Source of the DNA: Enoplolaimus lenunculus
Taxonomy: Eukaryota; Nematoda; Enoplea; Enoplida; Thoracostomopsidae
Length of the DNA: 64,000 nucleotides
Assembly (NCBI GenBank): GCA_030248215.1
Contig: JASANG010003145.1
Coordinates: 62,001-126,000, forward strand
Direction: 5' to 3'
Shown here: piece by piece, positions 45,880 to 64,000 of the stretch
Layout of the letters: every line of letters starts with the position of its first letter
How positions within the stretch are numbered: position 1 is the first letter of the stretch
Translations under genes and position numbers: made by a program
The notes under the pieces: generated by a model
Databases searched by the model: none
The model's input: only the letters and a program-made list of their open reading frames with translations
Told to the model about the DNA's origin: nothing

Positions 45880-47312
45880 AGTTGGTCAAAAATCACACAA
45901 ACAGATCAATGTCAACGTGACATAGACAGGACGCCTACTACTATGGAGAAAGAGCATTTTGCTGTCGCAAATTGTCAAAAGAATTGTCCGTCTAATATGT
46001 GATGTAAATGTTTTAAATGACTTTTTACGAGCTCAAAAATTATCGTCAGGGTAGAAAAAAAACATGTTTTTAAGTTGTCCCCAGGGTGCAACCACAGCCG
46101 TAGCCGGAACTGAAGCCGGAAATTAAATTTCTGCCGGAGTTGGAGCCAGAGATAGATCTCCGGATGTATCCTGGCTGACTCATACGCGAGCACGATTTCG
46201 GATCGGTGCAGCATGCAAACACCAAATGATTTTCCGCAGTAGTTTAAGCAACCCAAAACGGTTATTTAAGCATACAGAAAGCATTTATTTCTTAAAATTT
46301 CTGAAAATACGTAAAAAATATTTAGTTTAGCATTCATGAAAAACTCACTTTCAGTCCGTGGAGCTGAAATATTTTCTAGAAGCCTATGTTAGCCGAAAAT
46401 GCTATGTTTATTCTGCTCTTAAACATATATATGGTTATTTCGTGTACGAATATAAGATGGCAATAAATCCGTTCGTTTCAAATGGGTTTATTGTTATACA
46501 ATTTTGTAATTAAATAAAATCAATTTCAAAATACAATTCAACTGCAATAAACCGCTATCAAATTGTGTTTTTTTGCAATAACGACCTCTTACAGTTTCAC
46601 AAAAACAGCTGACAGTTTTAATACCTGTTTAGGCTATTTTTCTTTGCCTATAATGGATACGTTTCAACCATAGCACAAATGAAAACATCGTACGTCAGCA
46701 GACATACGGGGGCCTTATGGAGATCAGACTAGGCCAAGAATTTTAACTTTTCAAAAATGAAAAAGTTAAATTTTTAAAACTAAAATAGTATATACCCTTA
46801 AAACGTTTTGGATCTTCACTAAAAATTTCAGCACCGTGTAATACGCTATGGCAAATAGGTGCCAACGGCATGGTGAAACAGAAATGAACTATTTTAGTTG
46901 CATTTAGCTTGTATTCATGCCGGAAACTGTGAACAAATAATTACATACCTTTATAGCTTCGGGTTTATGAGCTACAACAATACACAAATACCGAAAACTG
47001 AAACTAGCATTTATAAGGTTTTGTCGTCCGGCGGGGACACATCGACTTGAATAATAGGCTGTTAGTAACCCATGCCAGCCAAGTATATGTAGTAGCAGAT
47101 GTGGATATGTCTCTGAAAGCCCGTTGGGAAATCGGTTGCTGTCAAATTGACTAGAAAATAAAACTTTCTTTCTTGAAACGACACAATAAGTATACGATAC
47201 TTTAAAATTGGCTAAATAGCAATTGAACGACCAGAAACAGCGATAGAAGCGGCTTTTTCTGCAGTTAAAGTGTAACAATTATATCAGGGACGTGTATATA
47301 TTAAGGACAGTA

Positions 47313-47536
47313 CACCGAAAAAGATGGTGGTCAAATTGACTGTCTCCGAAATAGGCTTTTCCGGACTATACAAACTGAGCCAAATTGAACAACGCCAGAG
47401 TCAAATTCGACTTACCCGAGTTGCTCAGTGAGTCGAATTTGCCTCTGGCAGAGTCAAATTTGACTCAGTTTATGTAGTCTTGAAAAACCTATTTTTGGGG
47501 AGAGGAGGCAAATTGACTCACCATTTTTTTGCAGTG
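47313..47536. mobile_element. Long-palindrome element with TA target site
   Basis: 224 bp, ends CACCGAAAAAGATGG and CACTGCAAAAAAATGG (read inward), flanked by TA. Most of its length folds back on itself through GTCAAATTGACT and CCAGAGTCAAATTCGACT motifs. It is a diverged copy of 62616-62824. Confidence 0.75.
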
Positions 47537-48555
47537 TAAGTAAATTTAAGTACTTCATTATTTGCTTTAAACTAGCACACTATTTTTGATTTAACAAATC
47601 TATGGCCAATTTTTTGCAGTGCGTACTTTAAACGCCATTTGCCGCCTAAACACAAATTATAGAATGAGATCATGTGAAAAGAAGCTAACGTTTCATCAGT
47701 GCAACAAATAGAGATTGATATAGAGACAGCATCGGGTGATGTTGTTACCGTTGGCGAAGCTGAGTTCGTATGTTTTAGCACACAAATTTTTTAGGCACAA
47801 GGTTTAGGTTTTAGCTGGGCTTCGGTTTTGTTTTGGCGTACGCTTAGATTTAGGCTATAAGGCTTGCAGTTACATGAGCCTAAATATCAAACGCACTGGT
47901 GGATCTAAAGAAGGGCACCCACGTCAAATCCCCAAACAGGGACTTTGATCAAAATACTATGTTAAAATTTGGCTCTAAAATTGCGCTTGGCTTCTCACTC
48001 GCTACTATTCTATATTATTGTGCGGTCTCGCCAATAAGAAATTTCTGAATCCACAACTGATTAAACAATTTTCAGACACAGCAACAGTTGAAACTTGTCG
48101 GTTTATAACATATACCAGCTGAAAAACAACAGCGAACAAAATGTGAAATGCACAGGTCTTTAAGATGGTTGTGCTATCAGAACTGTGTAAATCTTTCACA
48201 ACCACGTGGGTTTTTTTTATATCGATAGTCTTTAAAAACGACGATAAACAATAGTGGTTTGAAACAAAAATAACCCAAAAAGCTTTTCTCGTCGATTGTG
48301 TATGGTGCACTGTGTTTTAAACCACAATTATTGGATAAAAAACCAAACGAGGTCTGCCATTTTAAGTTTATCACGGTTTGGTTTGATATTATCATATCGC
48401 ATATCGTCACTTAATTATGATGCAATTGGCCAACAGCTTGATCGTACTAAAATGCGGGCATGTGTTAAGCACATATTGTTAACTACAAAATACGCATTGC
48501 ATTGAAAAACAACAAGCAAAGTTTCAAAATGATTGTAAAATTAAATCGGTGATAC

Positions 48556-48920
48556 ATTGGCTGGGTTTCTGGAAACCAACTTGTATGACTTAGTACTTAA
48601 GTATGTGCTAAGCAATAACTTTAGCCATTTTATCGTTTTTAAAAGCGTACTTAAGTTTTAAAAAAATACTTAAGCCACTGAGTAAATTTGAAATATTACA
48701 GAGTATTGCTCGAAAAGTTAAGTTTTTACTTAAAGTCGGTAACTTAAGTAATTACTTAAGTACAACTTTCGTAAATACTTAAGTAAGATTTTGGAATCCA
48801 GTCATTGGCTGGGTTTCTGAAATCTTACTGTAGTATTTACTTAAGTAATGAATAAGTTATTACTTAAGTCGTCGACTTAAAAGTAAATACTTAAATTTTC
48901 GTGCACAATCAAAGAAGCGC
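48556..48920. mobile_element. CTTAAGTA-rich miniature elements, two adjacent copies
   Basis: TTGGCTGGGTTTCTGGAAAC starts one copy; its far end, GTAAGATTTTGGAATCCAGT, is an imperfect inverse of the start. A second start (TTGGCTGGGTTTCTGAAATC) follows immediately at about 48806. The interior is dominated by palindromic CTTAAG, AAGTAATTACTT and related motifs. Confidence 0.55.
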
Positions 48921-51900
48921 CGAATAACGACCACTGTCATGACAAGAAACTAACAGTTTTGCTTGTAAGAACACTAGCTTTCGTTTCATAATTTGTTCAC
49001 CTACAAATAAGCGTTTTAAAAGCTGTTGCTTGAAAAAGAAAAGCGTTTAATATATGGCGTTTTTTATTGACACGGTATGTTGGCCCGCATATAGAGCACG
49101 AACACTGAATATGTGCAGCATATCAAACTTTACCATTCAGTGGTTCCAAAGGAACGAGACCTATCACCAACTGATGATAGTTGCTAGAATACGGACAACG
49201 ACCACACAATGAACTACCGAGAAATACTGGAACATATCTAAAACGAGTCCAGCTGTCTTAATGTTACATACACCTGCTTATATCACAAAAGCACAAGACG
49301 CTGTATTGGTATAAAAAAAGCTTACGCTGCACAAAAACGCAAGACGAATTTGTGCCAAATGAGACAGCGTTCAACGTTTCAGTTATTAGATTAGGCTCCA
49401 ATAACATCAGCCAAACCAATTTGATTCTACCAAACACGAATGCAATCAGCTTTGCCTCGTGCGGGTCTGCAGCAATAATATCAACGGAACGGAATCGCTA
49501 CTCCGTAGAAAAATTTCGTCGTCCATACAATACTGTTTGCCCCCGCTAACTATCGCGAAATCTCTGCGTCACCCTTCTGAAATTGTTTTGGGCCCCTTCG
49601 AAAATGTTGAGCTGATCTCGGAGCTGTACGCGACAGAACTTATGGATGGTGCATTGGTGAAATTTATTTAATAGAAACTAACGCTTTATCATTAATTCTG
49701 TTTTTGCGTTTTGAATATATTGAATAATACTCATGCAGTTATAGTTGCACTTTTTGTCAGTAGAGCCATCTAAAAGTGCGATGCAAAATTACATGACTGG
49801 CAATTTAGGAAATGTGTTAAAAATACAAATCAGTTTCCGCGTATTGAAAAAGCGTTTATATTCCTTTAAAAATAGCAAACCCGAAAAACGTTACTTATAT
49901 ATATTACCTACAGCGAAAGCGATAAATTTTAGAGTTTTGTTCACTCATAAAAATAGTTTTGAGAGACACCGTTTGAAACGCCAAAAGTATTTGAAATTGC
50001 TTAGAAACTCTAAATCACAAATCGATTCTGTACCTGGCTAAAAGTTACCGCAAAAAATTTGTAAAGCTTAAGCTTACTCTTTTCTAACCCACTGAAAAAT
50101 GTTCCGCCCATTATCTTTACATGAACCGTAATAACTTTTGCAAACATCAGAATATTTTTGAAAATTCACAAAATGTTTTTACTGTTTCTTTTCTAGTAAT
50201 GTGCCTGAATAAATTAATAACGACAATATTTCGACATGGCGCTGAAGGCTTTTGTGTTACTGTGTTCAAAGCACTTGTTTTAACTTGTTGCTCAAACGGA
50301 AGTATCCTGCCCCACAAGTTGGGATTGCTTCGAGCGTAAAACTTCAATTCTAAAAATAGTTTTTTTTATTTTATGTAATTGCTTCACTAGTGCTGAGTAT
50401 TCGGTTTAGAAGATTGCTACTGACTAATGAATACTTGTGTTGGGTTCCTGTTGAGATTGATTTGATTTGTCTCCAATTCTATCGAATGTCACCCTTCGCT
50501 CGAATTAAATATACATGAATCGTTTTAGGTTCCGATAAAAAACCTCATTAAAATATACTAACGCTAAATCGTACAAACAACAGCCAATGTTACTTTTAGT
50601 AGTGCCCTGCTTTTAGTGGTGGATTTAGAAACTTCTGACAGTGTTTATTACGCTAAAGAGGCTTAAACATTGAAATATGTTTTGTTGTTATATACATTGT
50701 TAAAGTAATATTCGTCAAAATCTTCAAGACCCGCACTAGCCTTAATATATCGCAACATATTAATGCCGATTTGGCTCCTCGTAGCCTCCCGATAATTTCA
50801 ATTAAATTTCAATTTTTTAACACTTGGATATATGCTTTCACTTTTTGGGATCTTATATGGACAAAAATGTATTTTCAGCAGTTCAGAAATCTATATTTCC
50901 TCATGTTACTGTGTGAAGCATCGCGGTGTGTTGAATTGTGTCATTTTTGCGTTTGTTGACTGCTTTAATAGTACACCGAATTTACAATTAATTTCACGAC
51001 ACATATATATGTAGGAAGGGGAAACTTTTCTGTAACAACCAAACTTATTCAATCAATTTTGTGCTTTTTCTCTATCAGGGGCGAGAGCTGTGGCTTCTTT
51101 GAGCCCTCTGCATTTTGAAAGGGCACTAAGCAGGACGGGGTTGTCGTCTCAACCGCATACTAAGCTGTTCTTTATTCATACAGCTAGAATCGTTGATAAA
51201 GTACTGTTGGACTGTTTTGGTGTATGAGAAGACTTCGCTTAATGGAGGAAGTTTTACTACAAAAGTTATGAGCTCATTGGTTCTGTGTCTTGGGAAATTC
51301 AAATGCGCCTTTTACAGATTGCCAGATTTGCAAGCAAGCCTTTCAGTAATTAGCATCATACTGAGTTAGGCTTGGCATCTTATGAAATCATGAGCGATCA
51401 GAATTTAAAATGACGCCCAGTATGTAATCTCGCGAAGCAGCTTGGCATATGTATAAAAATGCGATGTTGTTTCTTGCAAAGGTAATAAATTTTGTATTTG
51501 ACAGTGTGTTTTCAATGCAAATTTTTTACTGGGCTAATTTTGAGATAATTTAAAATTTCGAAGTCATTATTCCGATAAACATCAAACTAAACTGAAGGTT
51601 TTCTTTTGATTTTGGCTTGTTTTTAAAAAAAAATCAAAATTTTAAGTCATCATGGAATTATGCAGGAATATGCTTCAATATTTTAACTCAGGTTTGAATA
51701 CAGAATTTCTTTTAATAGCAAAATATTCCAAAAAATTTTGTACACAATAGTGTTTCGGCAATCCGGCGCATATCCGGATACACGTTTCTTTTCAGATACA
51801 TATCCGGAGATTTTTCATATCCGAATCTCCGGATATTCGGTGCCCATCTATAACAGGCACATTAGCTTTGCCGAGGACGGGGTTTAAAGTCATTCTCCGT

Positions 51901-53757
51901 TGGGAATTTCGAAAACGGTATTTTCGATGTTTTTATAATTTGCAAGTCAAGAAACGCCGCTTTTGAAAGTTTCATAGCACACAACCCCCTTTCCATAACC
52001 ATGGCTACGACTATGCAACTTCAAACGTCAGCTGTGCACATGAAAATCCTGCATATTCAGTTAGCGCTGCACTGTATATAAATTTAAAATTGTTAGTGCT
52101 CTTTTTACCATTTACACAGAGTGAGAGCTTGTGTGGAAAAAAATTGTCTTACAAATACAACAACGTCGCTCGTTCAGTGCAATGAAATTTTGATTATTAA
52201 AATTATAACTTTAGATATCGCTAAATATTTTATAAAATTTTTCAAAATATTTCACTGAAAAAATTGCACCATTTCTATACGATGGAGTTGGTTGTTTTCA
52301 AAAACTTTCGCACAATTTCAAGCAGATGATGATACGCACTGATTAAACGTACGATCTAAAACGGTAAAACAGCAGCCACCACTGAACAATGTTTTGCTTT
52401 AAAGTAGTAAATGATAATTATATTTGTTTTAATTAATTGCCGCGTACGCTAAAATCAATGTTAATGATTCGAGTATATACTTACAGTTCTTATGTTTGAA
52501 GCTGTTTTGATTTCTAGAACTTTGCTTACAATCTGATCACAATAGCTGTCACAATTTATTATAACCACTGAATGTATCAATTTTGTTTTTTTCGCCATTT
52601 TGACAAGTTTGACATGCCAGATATTGAAGTTATTAGTTCGAAAACTTTATGTTAGCTTTTAAACGTGCGTTTCATGGAAATTCACTAAGGGATAGCTTGA
52701 CTGTTGAATCTGCGCTAGCTATTTTCAGTTAAAACTGTATTTGTCTTAGAGTAATTCATTTTTCAAGTTGTGATCAGCCCCTGAAAACATTTTGGCGCTC
52801 CCTAGAGAAGTTTTAGCTCCGCTTGTAATTCGTGCGAAATCACAAGCATGCCCCTACCAAAACTGTATTGACCCCTTAGCATGTTGAGCTGGTTACGGGT
52901 ATGAGTTCATCGAAATTGAGATCGACAATCCTATAGTTTATCGACGAAATTGTTCCTGGTGCTTTACTGGCAGATTTTCCCCGGTATTTAGTATCTTTGA
53001 TGCAACCTATACTGGAAAAGTAAATTTCCTAAAAAGGAATAGTGAAAGTTTTAATTTTCAATGTTCATACCTGATTTCAGTTTCTGAGAACACGCCGACA
53101 ATGTTGTAAAAACAAGAATTCTTCAACGGAAGCGCCACATTTTTATGTGCAAAACGTTCATTCAGTTGCAGAAGCATGACTTAAAAGTTAACTTTTTTTA
53201 AAATTATAGGGCATAACTCAGAAATCTGCATAACTTTGCGAGGTTACCATTTTTTTCAATTTGTGAAGCCTTTTGTCGTAGCAATTGCTTTATTGTTCTT
53301 TATACCTCCTCACGAAATCTATCAACGTCCGTTTAATAACAATTCAGCGGTAGCTGGCCTGGTTCAACGTTTGATAGATAATATTTACGTTTTAGTTTGA
53401 CAATAATGTCTCTATCTTAGCGCTTTTAAGTAAAACGAAAGACAGATTCCGAAACAAATGCGTTCACAATTCACATCTGTGTATCTGCGTATTTTTTGTA
53501 CTAAAAATATTCCTAAATTTGGTTTAATTTGTCCTAATAAATTTAATTAAGTCCATTGTTGATGTTGAATGAAAAATGGGGTTACATGGATTAGATTTTC
53601 ATCAACGCAGTATCTTGTAAAATATAACCTAAAAACATTTTAACTAATTTTATTAATACTATTACAACATTGTGTCGTTTTGCGTACATCAGTTAAACAC
53701 AGTTTCTTAGATTTTGTGGGCAATGTAATTTTAGGGCCGCAACAACAGACTAAACAT

Positions 53758-53874
53758 TTATTCAAGCCTAAGCCTAAGACCAAGTAAAAATGTAGTCTAA
53801 AAACTAAGCCTACTCTTTCACAGACTCACAAAAAACCGGGTGACACTGGGACGGCCTAAAAGGAACATGGGCCA
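53758..53874 (+). mobile_element. Telomere-repeat element, truncated
   Basis: AAGCCTAAGCCTAAGACC, AAATGTAGTCT, CTACTCTTTCACAGACTCAC and ACATGGGCC follow the family order. The left terminus is absent. Confidence 0.55.
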
Positions 53875-54085
53875 ATTTTGCAATTTAATATCAAATGTGA
53901 ATCTACTGCTACGGTAGGTTTGACATCCTACAGTATTTCTTGCAAACTTTTGATACCATATTCTTTACCTTAGCTGGTTTTTTATTTGCTGTCTATTATT
54001 TAAACACAACGTTTCAACAAAAGTATAATAACAAACAATGAGGTAAAATTATCAATGGCTGGGTTTCTGAAATCTTAATATTTAA

Positions 54086-54349
54086 CCCCTTCTCACATTG
54101 AGTTGCGTATAGGCAACTCAGCGCAGTGTATATACGTTAAATAATATATATCGCACCGGGTTTTTACAATTGCAACACGTATACATAGTACTAAATCACC
54201 ACAAAACGTGAGAGCCCCCTCGGGCTCAAGCGTCAAGCTCCTATAGCTGAGTGGTGATGGTATACGCCTCCCACTCCAGTTCCTGGAGTTCGAATCCTAG
54301 CATAAAAGCAGGTCTGACGGGAAATAGAAAATATTCATGTGAGAAAGGG
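54086..54349. mobile_element. piggyBac-type MITE carrying a tRNA-derived segment
   Basis: 264 bp, ends CCCCTTCTCACAT and CCCTTTCTCACAT (read inward), flanked by TTAA on both sides. The interior from 54231 to 54330 holds a box A-like TAGCTGAGTGG, box B-like GAGTTCGAATCC and AGGTCTGACGGG, the tail of the tRNA-derived repeat family. Its ends resemble but do not match those of the 6384-8923 transposon. Confidence 0.78.
54231..54330 (+). repeat. tRNA-derived SINE-like segment
   Basis: AGCTCCTATAGCTGAGTGG, then TTCCTGGAGTTCGAATCC and AGCAGGTCTGACGGG. It has the best box B of the three copies of this family. Confidence 0.5.
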
Positions 54350-55239
54350 TTAAGTATTTACTTTAGTTACACTTAAGGAATTACTTAAGTCGCCGGCTTA
54401 AGTAAGTACTTCAATTTTTGATCAAAAACAACAAATGCCAAACTTGTTTTATAAAAAGGCGAAAACTTTCGCTACTATTACTGCCGGAGCCTCCGCCAAA
54501 ATGTTTTACCGAACCTGCAGGTTTATTTTTAACAGCAGTCAGATCTGTAGGTACACCTGCAGTTGCACCCTGCAAAGTACCAGAATAAATGTGTGATGAC
54601 ATTAGCAAAGAAAACTATGCGTGAGTGAAACTTGTCGTGTTTTTTTGGAATTCGTTGGGTTCAGCTTTTATTCACAATTCCTTGAACGTAAAACCGGCAT
54701 GAGCTTAGAGGTCACTCGGGCTAAATAATGTCCGTGAAAATTTGTAATACTTGCTCCGTTCGTATATATGCTGTGAAATTTTAATTTCAACGCTACACTC
54801 GTAAGAAGTGAATTTATCGAAATCATTATGTTAACTATTAAACTTGCAAATATATACGTTATCTGAGCAGTATATACTTTGTCTGTCGGGGTAATTTTTG
54901 CCGTAAATTCACATTATGACCACTTTCGAAATTGAAAACATTGCCTTGAGAGACATGTAGAAAATTTTATCACGATCGTATAAAAGCAACGGGGCAAAAT
55001 TTTTGTTGCATATGATTTCGCCAACGCTAACGTTTCGTGGAGTTTTACTGGCTGCAGTAGTGATCATACTGAACAGCTGTATTGTCAACTTTGGTTCACG
55101 CAGCCATCACCAGTGAGTTCAATAGACTCAAAGACAAGCGAACTACGAAAGCTGTTGAACTTAACTTTTAAATGGCGATGGACCAGTTAAACGCCAACAA
55201 ATTTTATTGAAGCTAAAAACTAATTGGTTTAAAAGTTAG

Positions 55240-55365
55240 ACCAATGTATAGAACAGAGCCATCACAGTAGTATAAGCATATATCCCAGTCTACTAGCCTA
55301 GACATAAAGTTTACGGTGCAGCAGCACGGCCGAATAACATTCCGCCACTAGTCTTTGAACGGGCC
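55240..55365 (+). mobile_element. Telomere-repeat element, decayed
   Basis: Starts CCAATGTATAGAACAGAGCC and AGTAGTATAAGCATAT, keeps only a few degenerate CTAGCC units, and ends TTCCGCCACTAGTCTTTGAA then CGGGCC. Confidence 0.6.
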
Positions 55366-55549
55366 AGGAGTTACATGACTTATCACTAAGTGATGATATA
55401 TGCTGTACGCATTTTATAATGTGGGTGTAACTCCTAAAGAACTCAATGTATTTGTTTTTAAGCAGGTGTCAGTATTGAACTTTTCCAAGTGTTCCATTGG
55501 GTGAGTTATGGCTATATAAATGCGTATATATCTATCATTTAGTTAAGAT

Positions 55550-55758
55550 GGCCCATGTATAGAACAGGGCCTTGTCGTTTTCCGGAGGAGCAATTATGGA
55601 GTCAGTTTAAGCTTCAGACTATTTTTTTTGCTTAAGCTTAAGCTTAGGCTTAGGCTTAAGCTTAGGCTTAGGCTCATTCAGACGCTTAGGCTTAGGCGTA
55701 GGCTTAGGTTCAGGAATATGCTTATACTACTGTTCCGGCCCTGTTCTATACATGGGCC
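55550..55758 (-). mobile_element. Complete telomere-repeat TIR element, reverse orientation
   Basis: Terminal repeats GGCCCATGTATAGAACAG and its inverse are nearly perfect. The exact 8-bp duplication GTTAAGAT flanks it (55542-55549, 55759-55766). It is 209 bp; the interior has TTAGGC/CTTAGG units in this orientation. Confidence 0.93.
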
Positions 55759-57889
55759 GTTAAGATTAAGAGAATTTACCAATCTGTAAGTAGTGCACCA
55801 TACTGCAACGGTACGAATAAATTTTGCTTAAATTAATTTCAATTTTAGAAAATTAACGTAGGGCCAGGTTTGGTTTCTGTTCAGCATATGCTTTGATGGC
55901 TTAAACTTTTAACGTACGCAATAAAATAGGCAGAGATGGCGAAGGTACGGAATATGGACCGCTGTAGGAATTTGATGAAAAACAATTTATTTTATAGATT
56001 TCGACTCGCTGTGTTCAGCGGTACCTTTTTAAGGCTGCAGGACCCCCAGTTCAAGTTATGGTCTTTCGAACTTCAACTTTTCAGTATATAAAACATTTGC
56101 AAACGCTAACCAAATTTGTATAACGAATAAATCAGGTAAAGCTTATAACTTACGAAAATGCGACTGATAGATACTTCCTCTTCCAATCGGTGCGTGTTTG
56201 CACTCAAATTTCGAAAGTTATAATTTTTGAACTGCTGGTCATGCAACCATAAAAGTGGTACCGTTGAAGCCACCTCGTCTAGATCTATAGGATAGGCCTT
56301 TTTTTCTTAAATTCCTAGGAGCGGTCCAGATTTCATACCTCCACTGGCACAGATTAAAGATTATTAAACCTAACGTTTAAGAATAAAATCGCTTGAAGTT
56401 AAAAGTAAAAACAGGCTAAAAGTGTACAAACAGTAATTTGTTTCGCAATTAACCAACATATTTTTACTCTGTTTAAAGTTTTTGCTTAGTTTTCATATCA
56501 ACTGATGACTGCGTAAAGTTTGGCGAGAATGTTTTGTCACTGAAAAAGCTATACGTCCTGTAAATACATCGTACAACATCGTCGCGAAACTGGTTGTATA
56601 CAACGTTTACCTTCAGGACGTTATTAAGCGTAGTTCACGTGTTATAACAGTGAAACGAAAACCATCAAAATTTATTGAGGAAACTTTATACTTTAAATCA
56701 AACTTTGCATCATTTTTGTTCACAAAGTTGGTTATAAAACATCATCGTGTCCATACTAGTTTTAATAGTAATGTTAACGTCGTTTTCGAAAATTTTGTGA
56801 AATCATTAAAAGCCATGTGTATTAGCTCTGGTTATGAAGCTCAATCAGGGACTTATGGCAATTTACTGCGCCCACAATCTTAGGTAAATGGCTCATAACT
56901 GTATGGATTCAAGTTTAAGACAAGGTGCGTCTCTATTCTTGCTATGCTATTGAAGTCCCACGGCCAGTCAGAGATGCCAGGTAGGGTAGAACAATATTAC
57001 CAGGGGCAGACGATTCTACACAGAGGAGCCAAAGGTTTCCAAAGGGACTGAGCTTTTATTGGCTCCTGCAAGCCAACATATCCCAGACTATCAGAGGAGG
57101 CAAAAATTTCAGGTTTTATTAAAACAACAATAATCGTCGTTCGTCCATAAATGATCCAATTTTTGGAAATTTTTGCATATTTGAATCTTCTCTTCACCTT
57201 CCTTAATTATTTCGCATCTAATTTCGAATTTTTGAAAAATTCTACATTTAAACGGTGTCCATGTCCCTCCTTGGGACCCAAAAAATTTTTTTGTGAAAAG
57301 TTAGACGAGTCATATACCATTTGACGAAGCGATTAGCTAACGACTTATGATGAAATAACTGATTTGGTGAAATCACAAATCGCTGAGCGCCAAATGAGTG
57401 ATTGAACCGTAACTCGTTATATTTTAAAATCGAATTTTTTGAAAATTTAAACTTATGTGTTAAATGATCAGGGGAAAAATGAGAATCCCAAATATACATC
57501 TTTTCAGAATCAGACCACTTTTGGTTGAACTTCGACTGAGAAATATAGCCAAAATGGCCCAAAATTTTCATAACACAATGTTCTTTGAAAAGTTTTCAAT
57601 GTTTTAGCCCCGCTTTTCGACAATTTGACATAGGCTTGGTTAGCATTCCTATTTAGAGAAACATGTAGTCCTAGGAAAGAAAGAAAATATTCTTGTCCAC
57701 ATTGTTGGGTACGGCAATTTGTGTTTTGTTTTCTAGTTACGCATATATGCTAGTTTGCCTTTTACTAATATCAATGCTCTAAATAGCGTGCCCTTAGCTT
57801 TAAATTTTAATTGCCCTACAAGGACTGCTCAAACCCTATACTACCATCACACTTACCCCACAATTCCTATTGTTCCGTTGAAACCCGCA

Positions 57890-63909
<6,020 letters not shown>

Positions 63910-64000
63910 TGATGATTTTGTAGACACATAAGCCTATACTTTTCATTATTTGCTCCCTGATCTTTGAGACAAACTAAAACTTTTTAGTTAACGTTAATGT

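Larger units (their letters stand above)
54052..54430. mobile_element. CTTAAGTA-rich element interrupted by a piggyBac-type MITE
   Basis: The left part (AATGGCTGGGTTTCTGAAAT) stops at TTAA (54082-54085). The host sequence resumes at TTAA (54350-54353) with GTATTTACTTTAGTTACACT and ATTACTTAAGTCGCC, collinear with the copy at 48806. Confidence 0.65.
45880..57889. other. Gene-poor, transposon-rich region
   Basis: No well-supported gene. Elements I can delimit: palindromic TA-flanked element 47313-47536; degenerate telomere-repeat fragments near 47790-47885 and 50061-50130; hAT-like fragment from about 47892; CTTAAGTA-rich elements 48556-48920 and 54052-54430, the latter interrupted by a piggyBac-type element; telomere-repeat elements 53758-53874, 55240-55365 and 55550-55758. 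An open, higher-GC stretch at 49352-49671 and an exon-like minus-strand stretch at about 54459-54580 remain unexplained. Confidence 0.5.

Noticed and set aside
46904-47278. 124-codon minus-strand open frame
   Set aside because: No domain, no consistent splice sites and composition like neighbouring non-coding DNA.
49352-49671. Two overlapping higher-GC open frames (NETAFNVSVIRLGSNN and LRHPSEIVLGPFENVELI types)
   Set aside because: Neither has an acceptor/donor pair or a recognisable domain; possibly a decayed gene fragment, not enough to annotate.
57248-57571. 107-codon minus-strand open frame upstream of the collagen
   Set aside because: Rich in Lys/Phe/Ser/His as expected from AT-rich DNA, with no recognisable motif or supporting exons.

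Overview
The window looks like nuclear DNA of a nematode. Two signals support this: a complete cuticle collagen gene (short membrane-anchored head, Gly-X-Y blocks, final CDHCPPPRTAPGY) and many interstitial copies of the nematode telomere repeat TTAGGC. Genes are intron-rich, introns carry many small transposons, and intergenic DNA is AT-rich, so a compact Caenorhabditis-type genome is unlikely. I cannot name the species.

Layout: (1) 2059-4692 (+) is the 3' end of a LMO7/LIMCH1-like LIM protein, perhaps overlapped antisense by a weak three-exon candidate (4613-5598, -). (2) 6384-8923 is a piggyBac transposon with TTAA sites, an intron-containing transposase and one frameshift. (3) 10777-11528 is a young miniature LTR element (TRIM type) whose LTRs contain a tRNA-like segment. 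(4) 12531-38512 (+) is a 30-exon gene that I rebuilt exon by exon with consistent phases. It encodes about 1449 aa with six Neuralized (NHR) repeats and is a NEURL4 orthologue. One 8.8-kb intron (22262-31079) is full of transposons and also holds a duplicated exon-like segment on the opposite strand. (5) 39578-42781 (-) is a two-exon M28B glutamate carboxypeptidase II-like peptidase, convergent with NEURL4. (6) 42782-57889 is gene-poor and rich in miniature elements, with two weak exon-like stretches. (7) 57890-63909 (+) is the cuticle collagen in seven exons; introns 2, 3, 4 and 6 carry telomere-repeat elements and intron 5 holds a long palindromic element.

The most unusual content is the repeat landscape. 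A family of roughly 190-210 bp elements with inverted ends (GGCCCATGTATAGAACAG...) and 8-bp target duplications carries (TTAGGC)n inside, so telomere-type repeats are apparently spread through introns by a hAT-like DNA transposon. The second is the TRIM with a tRNA-like, pol III-box-bearing LTR, comparable in design to plant Cassandra elements. The host genes are unrelated to one another: centriole/ubiquitin scaffold, peptidase, LIM scaffold and cuticle structure. I see no operon-like linkage.
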